Origin: JAKZVK01 sp965248255
GTDB taxonomy: Bacteria; Acidobacteriota; Terriglobia; Bryobacterales; UBA6623
NCBI GenBank assembly: GCA_965248255.1
Contig: CBDFIW010000004.1
Coordinates: forward strand, 186,001-250,000
Reading direction: 5' to 3'
DNA length: 64,000 bases
Shown here: positions 56,370 to 64,000 of the stretch, in pieces
Layout: every line of letters starts with the position of its first letter
Numbering within the stretch: position 1 is the stretch's first letter
Notes under the pieces: generated by a model
Seen by the model: only the letters and a program-made list of their open reading frames with translations
Database searches by the model: none
Told to the model about the DNA's origin: nothing
Translations under genes and position numbers: made by a program

Positions 56370-58103
56370 CGAGTCAACTCATACGTCACGGTCTGCGCCA
56401 CCGACGGCCCCTCGTCGCGCGTCACGATCGAGACGGCGCCGACTCGTGACAGCGTGCGGCTCAGGCTCGCGATATTGTCAGAGAAGAACCGAGGGGGACG
56501 CTTGCCGACGGTCCCGTAGCGGCTGATTCCCACATAGTCAAGGTGGTCCATCAATCTCATGTAGTGTCCCCTTTCGGCGCCGTGCCGCAGCGAGGCTGCA
56601 TAGACTCCCTGTGCGTCGGGTGCCAAAGCGGACAGGCGTGCAAGGACGGCCTCGGCCAACTCCGTCGAGTTCGAAACAACCAAATGCCGCCCGTACACGG
56701 CGATCGCGAGCGGCGTCAGCCCATCGAGTTGGTGGTAGCCCGTTTCGCCTTCGCCGCGCTCGATCCACCGCGCGCCGAGCCGAGACGTGGTCCAGAGCGC
56801 CTCCACTGACGAACGTAAAGCGTCGCGCGCCGCACCGGCGTCCCACTCAGCAGTTCCGAGCAGCACGACAGCAGATTGGTTTCCCACGAAGATACCGCCA
56901 CTTACATCACGGCTCGTCTGAACGTGAAGCAGGCCGTCAACGTTCGTTTGATTCAAGAGTCCGTCGAGAGCGTCCCGCGAGAACCGGCCGGTCGAAAGCG
57001 GGGGAGACCGTTGGTCGATACGGGTCTCGAGGGCACCTTCGGAGCCGACCCGTTGCGCTCCCAGATACACCCGCGGCGCGGTACTCGGCGGAAGCGCTGC
57101 TCCCGTGTGAGGAGCCAGCACCTTGCGCTCCAGCAGCGTGATCACCTCGCCTTTGCTCGGGCTCGCCCAGGCTCGATAGAAACCCGCGTCCTCGGGAACA
57201 AGCCGCAACATTGACGGCAAGCTATCATTCCCGGCCGACTCTGACTCGCGCTCTCGCCCTTCGTGCCGCAGGAACACACGCTCTTCGCGAACGCGGGTGG
57301 GCGAGCGATGCAAGTCGGCCACCCCGGCGCGATACTGCCTCAGCTCGCGGACGTTGTGCTGAATCCAGTAGGAACGGAAATGCGGGGTTTCGACGAGTGC
57401 TTCGAGGTTCAACACCATTCGCAGATCACCGCGCTCCTGTTGCGCTTGGACTGAATCGGTGTACCAGGTCTCGCCCGTCACACTCGACCCTCCCGGCTCG
57501 CTCATCAGCGTCAGAGTCTTCGCCATCAGGTCCTCGGCCGTGGACAGTAGCAGGTATTCGTCCGTGGCCGCGAAAGCGACTACGCGACCGGACCTCGGGT
57601 CGGTGCGGACGAAGTAGGGCCTGCCCGAAGCGACGCGGCTCGAAGTTGGCTCGCCTCTCCCACAACATGCTCTCGACGGCCCGGGCCGACGCCAGTCGTG
57701 TGACGTAGAGGAACTCCAGACGGCCGATGTCGTAGAGACTCAGCACCGACTCTGTACCGGCAATCGATTCGACCAGCGCCATCTCCGGCGTGAACCCGGC
57801 GGCGGCGGCGAACTCAGCCTGTACTTCCTTGAGCCTCAAGAGAAGCTTCGAGCGGGAGAAGACTTCGTAGTTGTCACTGTCGAGCCAGAGCGCCTTCTCG
57901 CGAGACGTATTCCAGTCGTCCACCAGCCGGCCGAAGTCTTTGGATTCAAGCACTAGCAACGCTCCCGGCGGCAAGTAGCGCGCCAGCACATCGACTGAGC
58001 CCGGGGGCGCCTGCACTAAGGCCGAGGCGGCGAGTATCAGCGCCAGCAGCGCGGCAACGAAGATCGGCCTCGCATTGGGTGTTCTCGCGGCGGCTAATCT
58101 CAC
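56366..58103 (-). pseudogene. DUF3352-like exported protein with single frameshift
   Basis: First part (GTG at 58103): signal helix IFVAALLALILAASALVQA, then YLPPGALLVLESKDFGRLVDDWNTSREKALWL and SLYDIGRLEFLYVTRLASARAVESMLWERRANFEPRR. At about 57630 one extra T in CGCTTCGGG breaks the frame. The next frame gives SGRPYFVRTDPRSGRVVAFAATDEYLLLSTAEDLMAKTL and runs to 56366 with the second half (LEALVETPHFRSYWIQHNVRELRQY). Resembles DUF3352-type proteins. Start and stop both overlap their neighbours by 4 bp, so the gene is embedded in a coupled operon and was functional recently, or the break is an error. Confidence 0.8.
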
Positions 58104-58453
58104 TGCGCACCTCCCGCAGTGTCCGCGTGCCGCGGACGCACCAGTCGATCTTGATCGAGGTTCTTGGTGATCACGGGTCTCCTGGCGGCGCTCTCCGCTT
58201 GGCGGCGTCGCGCGGACTTCACGCGCGCGAGCTCCTGCTCGATCGCCTCGCGCTCACCGGCGGGAGGCCCTAGATGCAGCGCCGCTTCGTACACCGAGAC
58301 CGCTGCCCCGAGACGCCCGACTTGCTCCAGCGAAGCCCCAAGCTCGTGAGCGAGCCGGGCGCGCTCCTCTGGGGGAAGTCCCTCGCGACCCAGAAACTGT
58401 CGAGCCGTGTACTCGTCAACCGCCTGCTGCCCGTTCGCGGACGTACAGCCCAT
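58100..58453 (-). CDS. Small TPR-like protein
   Basis: 117 residues from the ATG at 58453, overlapping the propeller gene end by 38 bp. Helical repeat LPPEERARLAHELGASLEQVGRLGAAVSVYEAALHLGPPAGEREAIEQELARVKSARRR is a TPR pair and capping helix. A longer frame opens at 58594, but its first 47 residues are Arg-rich and antisense-like. The stop overlaps the next start by 4 bp (GTGA). Confidence 0.65.
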   Translation of the reverse strand: MGCTSANGQQAVDEYTARQFLGREGLPPEERARLAHELGASLEQVGRLGAAVSVYEAALHLGPPAGEREAIEQELARVKSARRRQAESAARRPVITKNLDQDRLVRPRHADTAGGAQ

Positions 58454-59540
58454 CTCGTGCCAGCGCGTAGGTCTCGCCCCCTGAATCGAGCAGCGTCTCA
58501 ACATTCTCGACCTGAGGGCCCGTCTCGACGACGCCGTGCGAACGCGGGCCTCGACTCCTTGCTGCCCCAAGCGGCACATCGACGATTCCCTCATCCAGCG
58601 TGCCGACCCTCAGCTTGTCACCGGCAACCAGTAGCGCCTTTGCGAAGAACCCGGACGCCAACGTGCGGTAGTAGCGCCCATCGCGGAACTCGGCCACACC
58701 GACCGGCGTGCCGACGTACGCTTTCCCACCCTCCACCGCCAGGGATAGCACCTGCCGGTCCGGCAACCCCTCGGCTTCGCCGAACCTCTCCAGGCTTCCG
58801 CCGCTCCAGTGCAACACGCCCTGATCGAGCGTCCCGATCCACAGGCTGGCCTCATCGCCCGCCAGCGCCGTCACGTGTTGGTCACTGACTTCCTTGTGGA
58901 ACGGAGCAAGCCGCTTCCCGTCGTAAACCAGAAGTCCCCGCCGCTCGGTTCCTAGCAAGACACGCCCGGTGCGCAAAGGCAACAACGCCGTTAGAGCGCG
59001 ATACGCCGGCTGGTCGGCTCGTACCTGCACGAACCGGCTCGACTCCCGGACCCCGTCCAAAACCAGCAAACCCTCTCCTCCGGTCGCGGCGTAGAGGACC
59101 GGCCCTGCCCCATCGCCGAGCAGTCCCGTAGCCAGTTGCACCACCGGTGCGGTGGGGAGCTCCTGACCGGTCCTGTAGCGGGACACCAGCCCGCCGCGAC
59201 CGTCATAGACCGAAACGCCCGACGGCCCGGCCAAATAGAACCGCTCCTCGAAAACCAGCGCATCGGAGTAAACCGCCGGCGACCGGATCCACTCGATGCG
59301 TGCCGCGGAACCGACCGCAGCCATGCTGCCGTTTTCGGCGCCCCGCCCGCGCCCTAATCGGCCACTCCATTTCGAAAAGGAAATCTCCGATCCGGATATC
59401 ACCTCCTGCTGCGACTCCTCAATCGCCCGCCACGTCTCGTGGTAAACCAACGTTACCGCTGAGAGGACCCCTAATCCCAGCACCGCACTCAAGAGAAGCA
59501 GCGTCGCTTTCACACGCCTAGGGTGGAATCGTTCATTCAT
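58416..59540 (-). CDS. Membrane-anchored beta-propeller protein
   Basis: 374 residues. N-terminal membrane helix (ATLLLLSAVLGLGVLSAVTLVY), then six or more propeller blades of the Reg_prop style: FYLAGPSGVSVYDGRGGLVSRY, VLLGTERRGLLVYDGKRLAPF, LWIGTLDQGVLHWSGGSLERF, AYVGTPVGVAEFRDGRYYR and LRVGTLDEGIVDVP. Faces the periplasm; probably a binding or scaffold subunit. First gene of the wall-related operon. Confidence 0.85.
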   Translation of the reverse strand: MNERFHPRRVKATLLLLSAVLGLGVLSAVTLVYHETWRAIEESQQEVISGSEISFSKWSGRLGRGRGAENGSMAAVGSAARIEWIRSPAVYSDALVFEERFYLAGPSGVSVYDGRGGLVSRYRTGQELPTAPVVQLATGLLGDGAGPVLYAATGGEGLLVLDGVRESSRFVQVRADQPAYRALTALLPLRTGRVLLGTERRGLLVYDGKRLAPFHKEVSDQHVTALAGDEASLWIGTLDQGVLHWSGGSLERFGEAEGLPDRQVLSLAVEGGKAYVGTPVGVAEFRDGRYYRTLASGFFAKALLVAGDKLRVGTLDEGIVDVPLGAARSRGPRSHGVVETGPQVENVETLLDSGGETYALARDGLYVRERAAGG

Positions 59541-60097
59541 CGTTCTCTACTAGCCTACGCGAGCCGCCCACACTCGGAGCAAATCCTTCTGCCCTCTGGC
59601 CAACCCTTTGACCACTCCTACCTCCAGACAAAAGCGCGGCTGGACGTACTGTATGCAAGACTGCTTCCAAATCGGCTCTTCGCGGTCGCAAGGTTACAAA
59701 CCGCCTTGTGGCCGGGTCTTCTGTTCATCCCGCCCCCCCCCCTCACTCCCTGTCGACCCATGTAGTTTCTGCGGCTGGACACGCCCGACCACGGAATCCT
59801 TACACGGCATAGGCATTGTTTGCTTCGACCCGGCGCCACACGAGGTCCGATCCCGCTCAGCAACGATCGCACTCTTGAGGCGGCAACAGCAATCAGCAGG
59901 CCAGCGAACTACGAAACTAACCTCATACCCCCGAACTGCTTTGAATCAGGGCTGTGGAAGGAGACTTCGGCGTCGGACGAATGCCCCCGGGCAGGCCATG
60001 TCGTCGGGGTGCCCGCGCCGACCCCATTCGAGGTTTCAGACGGTGCTGCCGGCTTTCGTGTCTCCTAAGAAAGCACAGGTCTAGGCCGAACACCCTA
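59541..60097. other. Intergenic, no gene seen
   Basis: About 555 bp between the propeller gene start and the IS630 element. It holds a run of 10 C at 59733-59742 and no frame with family support. The promoter of the five-gene operon should lie in its left part. Confidence 0.5.
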
Positions 60098-61261
60098 GTG
60101 TAGTGCACCATAAATAATGTAACTTATATTGACTTCCCATCGTCTCTATTAACAGGAGGCATGGGATGCGAAGAGCACAACCAGTAACTTTGAACACAGC
60201 GCAATGCAAGCAGTTGGACCGCTACGCGCGCGGCCGCCAAGTCGCCGTTCGTCTCGCCCTGCGAGCCAGGATTGTCCTGCTGGCCGCCGACGGTCTCGAG
60301 AATAAGCAGATCGCCGCACAGCTCGGTGTCTCGCGGCAGTTGGTGGCCCGCTGGCGCACGCGCTTTCTCGAAAGCAGCATCGCCGGCATTGCAAAAGACG
60401 CCCCACGGCCCGGTCGTAAACCTGCCGTCTCGAAGCAGAAAGTACAGCAGATCATCCACAAGACCACCCGCGAGAAACCGTCCAACGCCACCCACTGGAG
60501 CCGCCGCACCATGGCCGCCGCGGCCGGCGTCAGCGCTTCCACCGTGGGACGGATTTGGCGCGCCCATGGCCTCAAGCCCCACCGCGTCAAGACCTTCAAG
60601 CTCAGCAATGACCCGCGTTTCGCCGAGAAACTCGACGACATCGTCGGACTCTATCTCAATCCGCCTGAGCATGCTCTGGTTCTCTCGCTCGATGAGAAGT
60701 CCCAAATCCAAGCCCTCGATCGCACCCAGCCCGGCCTGCCGCTCAAAAAGGGACGCGGCCAAACGATGACCCACGATTACAAGCGCAACGGCACGACCAC
60801 CCTGTTTGCGGCGCTCAACAGCCTTGACGGCAGCGTGATCGCCGAGTGCATGCCCCGACACAGCCACCAGGAATGGCTGCGCTTCCTGCGCTTAATTGAC
60901 CGCCGCACCCCCAAGGACAAACAGCTTCATCTCATCGTGGACAACTATGCCACCCACAAGCATGCCGCTGTGAAGCGTTGGCTCGATCGTCACCCGCGCT
61001 TCCACATTCATTTCACCCCGACCTCGGCGTCGTGGCTGAACATGGTCGAGCGATTCTTTCGCGATCTCACCGTCAAGCGCCTGCGCCGCGGCGTGTTTCG
61101 CAGCGTGGACGAGCTCGTCGCCGCCATTGACGACTACATCGCCCAGCACAACGGGCATCCCACGCCCTTCATCTGGACCGCGACCGCCTCCGACATCCTC
61201 GAGAAAGTCAAGCGCGGACGTGCCGCCCTGCATAAGGTGCAATCTGCTTGACGCACTACAC
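60098..61261 (+). mobile_element. IS630-family element (1164 bp), TA-flanked
   Basis: Terminal inverted repeat GTGTAGTGC at both ends, flanked by TA (60096-60097 and 61262-61263), the IS630/Tc1 target duplication. Contains one intact transposase. A single copy in the window. Confidence 0.93.
60166..61251 (+). CDS. IS630-family transposase
   Basis: 361 residues. N-terminal HTH (LENKQIAAQLGVSRQLVARWRTRFLESSIAGI), a second Arg-rich DNA-binding part (THWSRRTMAAAAGVSASTVGRIWRAHGLKPHR), and the DDE core: Asp176 (SLDEKSQIQ), Asp259 (LIVDNYATHKH) and Glu295 (SWLNMVERFFRDL). AGGAGG lies 6 bp before the ATG at 60166; an ATG at 60161 is out of frame. It looks fully intact. Confidence 0.96.
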   Translation: MRRAQPVTLNTAQCKQLDRYARGRQVAVRLALRARIVLLAADGLENKQIAAQLGVSRQLVARWRTRFLESSIAGIAKDAPRPGRKPAVSKQKVQQIIHKTTREKPSNATHWSRRTMAAAAGVSASTVGRIWRAHGLKPHRVKTFKLSNDPRFAEKLDDIVGLYLNPPEHALVLSLDEKSQIQALDRTQPGLPLKKGRGQTMTHDYKRNGTTTLFAALNSLDGSVIAECMPRHSHQEWLRFLRLIDRRTPKDKQLHLIVDNYATHKHAAVKRWLDRHPRFHIHFTPTSASWLNMVERFFRDLTVKRLRRGVFRSVDELVAAIDDYIAQHNGHPTPFIWTATASDILEKVKRGRAALHKVQSA

Positions 61262-61423
61262 TAGGTGCACTAAGCAACGTCACTCAGGAAGTTACCGGCA
61301 CCTTCCTATTCAGAAGTTCTAAACGACTGTTGCAAACTATTGGTACGGGTGCCCGCGCCACACGACGTGCGTGTGCTTGCCGGACGGTGGGCCCGGCGTC
61401 CGATAAACGAATCGAACTTCAAC

Positions 61424-63117
61424 ATGCAACCTCGACACGCCCAAGACGGTAATCTCAAGGTGCTCCGGCCCGGAGGCAGGGGGGCGCCGTGGGCTGTTCT
61501 TGGCCTGTCACTGTTAGCGACCTTCGGCGCATGGTATGCAGCATCGTCTTACGTCGTCAAGCAGCAGGGCACCCAACCCCACAGCTTGTCATCCATCAGT
61601 GGGTCGCAGACAAGTCTTAGCGACAACTATCCTATCCAGGTACTCGTCGGAGGGCTTGCGGTGAGCGTGCTCTTGTTCGACATCGCGCTCATGATGGCCT
61701 CGGCGCGAGCCAAGGCGTTGGCGGTGTCCAGGTTGATGACACGCCGCGTTCGCGAGAGCGAGGCTCGAACTCGTGCCGTGGTCGACTACGCTCCCGAAGG
61801 CATTATTACCTTCGATTCAGGCGGCACCGTCGCCTCCTTCAATCCGGGAGCCAAGCGACTCTTCGGCCCGGAGGCGGTCGCAGGCAAGCCCATTCAAGAG
61901 CTAGTGGAGGGATGGTCGCCCGAGCAAATCGTTCAGTTCGAAGCAAGCCCTGAGGGCGAGCACTACAACGGGGAACTCACCCAGGGGAAGCCTGGAGCGG
62001 CGGAAAGCATAGAGGTCGTCGGACTTCGTAGGAACGGCGAGCGGTTCCCTGCGGAGCTGACGGTAAGCCACATGACATTCGGCGATCCACCCCTGTGGAC
62101 CGCCATCATCCGAGACGTTTCGGAGAGAAAGCAAACCGAGGAGGCACTCCGGAGAAGTGAGGAGCGTTATGCCCTCGCCGCCCGGGCGGCCAACGACGGG
62201 CTCTGGGATTGGGATCTCAAGAGGACACGATTTTCTTCTCCACCCGCTGGAAGGCGGCCCTCGGATACAGCGAAAAAGAGATCGGCCCGCATCCCGGCGA
62301 ATGGCTCAACCGCATTCACGAGGAGGATCGGCCGCGGTTTGACGAGGCGCTAGATGATCATCTCCAGGGCCGCACTCCGCACTTCCAGGCTGAATACCGC
62401 GTGCGCCATCGAGATGGCATCTACCACTGGATGCTAGGTCGGGGCGCGGCGGTGCGTGACGACATGGATAGGGCGATCCGCATCGCCGGGTCACAAACGG
62501 ACATCACCCCGCGAAAGAGGGCCGAGCTCAAGCTCGTACGCGAAGCGTCGCACGACTCTCTGACCGGGCTCTACAATCGAACTCACTTCCTGCGCGAACT
62601 CGACCGGCTGATCGAGGAGCAAAACGAATCAGACCGTGACTTCGCGCTCATGTTCTTGGACCTCGATTACTTCAAGAACGTCAATGACAGTTTGGGCCAT
62701 CAGGCCGGGGATCAGTTCCTGGTGGCCGCTGCCGAACGAATCAAGGATGTGCTCCGTCCCCGTGACACGCTCGCGCGGCTCGGAGGTGACGAGTTCGCAA
62801 TCGCAGTCCAAGACGTGAACAATGCTGCGGGCGCTACTCGGATTGCGGATCGCATCCAGGAAGGGCTTGCCCAAGCTGTGATCGTGGCCGGTACCGAAGT
62901 ATTCGTAACGGTAAGCATCGGCATCACGCTGGCAACCCAGCAGGGCAAGACCGCCGAACGCCTCGTCCGCGAAGCCGACAGGGCAATGTACAAAGCCAAG
63001 GCCGCCGGCAAGGGGCGCTACAACGTATTCGACGATGTCGCAGAGCCGATTGCGGACGGCGTACCGGCGCGATTCGACAAGGCCGTAGGAGTGAGTGCGG
63101 GAGTGGGCAGGCTGTGA
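61424..63117 (+). pseudogene. Membrane PAS-PAS-GGDEF diguanylate cyclase with frameshift
   Basis: ATG at 61424. Two membrane helices (WAVLGLSLLATFGAWYAASSYV and IQVLVGGLAVSVLLFDIALMMA) are separated by only about 35 residues. The first PAS domain is TRAVVDYAPEGIITFDSGGTVASFNPGAKRLFG; a second starts YALAARAANDGLWDWDLK. The frame breaks at about 62220, where one G is missing from AAGAGGACACG, and resumes EDTIFFSTRWKAALGYSEKEIG. The C-terminal GGDEF domain is complete, with LTGLYNRTHF, ARLGGDEFAI and the I-site-like region upstream (ERIKDVLRPRDTL). When intact, it would make cyclic di-GMP. Confidence 0.88.
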
Positions 63118-63626
63118 CTGTTCCCATCGTCCTGTTCGCATTGGTGCTCGTGATGGCCGTCGGGCTGGCTCTGGAGTTGTTGTGTCTTTCGCGCGCGACT
63201 CCGAAGCTCGAGGAAGGCTCGGTCCTGGCGAACCAGACTCCCGACCCCAAGCGCTACCAGGTGATCACGAGGCTATTGGCACGCGACGGCCGTTCCAGCT
63301 GGATGGGAAGCTTCTCCAGAGCCCGCCGTAAACTCTTGCGTCGACACCTTCGGCGTACGAAGAACGACTTCCTCCGCACTTGGTCTCTATGCCGGCTTCT
63401 GGCGCCCTACATCGAGGATCCGGACTTCGGAGTCCGTATCTTCCGTGAGCTCTTCTCTTTCTACGGGCTTTACGCGGCGATCTGGCTGCGGCACCTCACT
63501 CGTGGCCGCGTCGCTTTTCGCTTGGAGGCTCCTGAGCTGGTGGCTCTGATGGATCGCATGAGCGAAGCCGCCCAAGCCGCCCTCTTCAACGCGCAGGATG
63601 TCGCATTACGCTCGTTCGACGCCTAG
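63114..63626 (+). CDS. Single-pass membrane hypothetical protein
   Basis: 170 residues, GTG start overlapping the GGDEF stop by 4 bp (GTGA), so translationally coupled. One membrane helix (PIVLFALVLVMAVGLALELLCL), a basic stretch (RARRKLLRRHLRRTKNDF) and a helical C-terminal domain (DPDFGVRIFRELFSFYGLYAAIWLRHLTRGRVAFRL). No family recognised. Linked to the diguanylate cyclase by position only. Confidence 0.7.
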   Translation: MTVPIVLFALVLVMAVGLALELLCLSRATPKLEEGSVLANQTPDPKRYQVITRLLARDGRSSWMGSFSRARRKLLRRHLRRTKNDFLRTWSLCRLLAPYIEDPDFGVRIFRELFSFYGLYAAIWLRHLTRGRVAFRLEAPELVALMDRMSEAAQAALFNAQDVALRSFDA

Positions 63627-63630
63627 CAGG

Positions 63631-64000
63631 TCAGCTTTGCGTCAGGCCGCCGAGCGCTTGAACACCGGGGAGTTTTTCGCCTGCGAGGAATGCCAAGCAG
63701 GCGCCGCCACCGGTTGAGATGTGGCTGATCCCAGAGGTAACGCCGGCGGCCTTGACTGCCTTCTCCAAGTCGCCGCCGCCGACAATGCTGGTCGCCGACG
63801 AACGGGCGACCGCCTTTGCGACTTCGATTGTGCCTCGCGCGAAGGGTTCGATCTCAAGGATACCCATCGGCCCGTTCCACACGATCATCTTGGCAGCTTC
63901 GACATTGGTTCGGTAGGCGGCGATTGTCTTGGGGCCGATGTCGACGCCTCTCCAGCCGTCGGCGATCGACCCGTCGAAGGTTGTGACCTCCGCCTCGGTG
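63631..64000 (-). CDS. pgk: Phosphoglycerate kinase, C-terminal part (cut by window edge)
   Basis: The last 122 residues, with WNGPMGILEIEPFARGT, SIVGGGDLEKAV and SHISTGGGACLAFLAGEKLPGVQAL, the strictly conserved nucleotide-binding C-terminus of phosphoglycerate kinase. Runs off the right edge. Not adjacent to tpiA-secG (27-28 kb), unlike the gap-pgk-tpi-secG arrangement found in many bacteria. Confidence 0.97.
   Translation of the reverse strand, partial: TEAEVTTFDGSIADGWRGVDIGPKTIAAYRTNVEAAKMIVWNGPMGILEIEPFARGTIEVAKAVARSSATSIVGGGDLEKAVKAAGVTSGISHISTGGGACLAFLAGEKLPGVQALGGLTQS

Noticed and set aside
59733..59742. Run of 10 C as a phase-variable tract
   Set aside because: It lies in no supported gene and is too far upstream of any start to be read as a regulatory tract with confidence.

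Overview
The window is GC-rich bacterial chromosome, most likely from an Acidobacteriota lineage, probably uncultured. No rRNA or universal marker settles this. The call rests on the gene mix: a lolA-gspF-gspE-pilM-pilN-pilO-pilP-like cluster ending in a large pseudopilin, a Ser/Thr kinase fused to a TolB/WD40 propeller, two DUF1080 (3-keto-disaccharide hydrolase-like) proteins, a PVC-type propeller/HEAT/cytochrome lipoprotein, many TPR lipoproteins, and a SpoIID/PBP pair in a bacterium with Gram-negative traits (LolA, TolC, outer-membrane barrel). A relative such as Planctomycetota or Verrucomicrobiota is less likely but not excluded.

Layout. 1-4.2 kb: partial glucuronoyl-esterase-like gene, then SDR, MBL hydrolase and fabV. 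4.5-6.4 kb: pgl and gnd (oxidative pentose phosphate). 6.5-7.3 kb: first of three IS5-family copies. 7.4-10.7 kb: ilvE, a GT2 glycosyltransferase, DUF1080 and DinB proteins. 10.7-18.9 kb: a compact minus-strand type II secretion / type IV pilus-like operon, with its upstream side interrupted by the only intact IS5 copy. 19.9-22 kb: ccmC, ccmD and a Tat-exported SelA-like PLP protein. 22.5-26.7 kb: a wrecked kinase-propeller gene and a TPR lipoprotein. 27.3-28.6 kb: tpiA-secG. 29.7-34.3 kb: a metal-handling cluster (Cys-rich exported protein with a 26-base G tract, TolC-type protein, multicopper oxidase) ending in fused gene fragments. 34.9-36.9 kb: D-aminoacylase and tRNA-His. 37-38.5 kb: mobile-element debris, a MITE-like repeat and IS5 copy 3. 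38.6-45.4 kb: DUF1080, frameshifted zinc-ribbon protein, methyltransferase, PVC-type cytochrome lipoprotein and pncA. 45.5-52.3 kb: an SGNH-like gene with an in-frame TGA, then a TPR/outer-membrane-barrel protein, a TIM-barrel hydrolase-like protein and a MerR regulator, possibly exopolysaccharide-related. 52.4-59.5 kb: DUF3604 lipoprotein and a five-gene operon (propeller, TPR, DUF3352-like, PBP, SpoIID). 60.1-61.3 kb: an intact IS630-family element. 61.4-64 kb: frameshifted PAS-GGDEF gene, a small membrane protein and the C-terminal part of pgk.

How it works together. Central carbon metabolism (pgl, gnd, tpiA, pgk, ilvE, fabV) is interleaved with envelope functions: secretion/pilus machinery, outer-membrane export, cell-wall remodelling and cytochrome c maturation. 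A striking feature is the number of otherwise well-conserved genes broken by one base or one stop, plus deletion scars, three IS5 copies, one IS630 copy and a MITE-like repeat. Either this genome is decaying under insertion-sequence pressure, or some homopolymer-associated breaks are assembly errors. Reads are needed to tell these apart.
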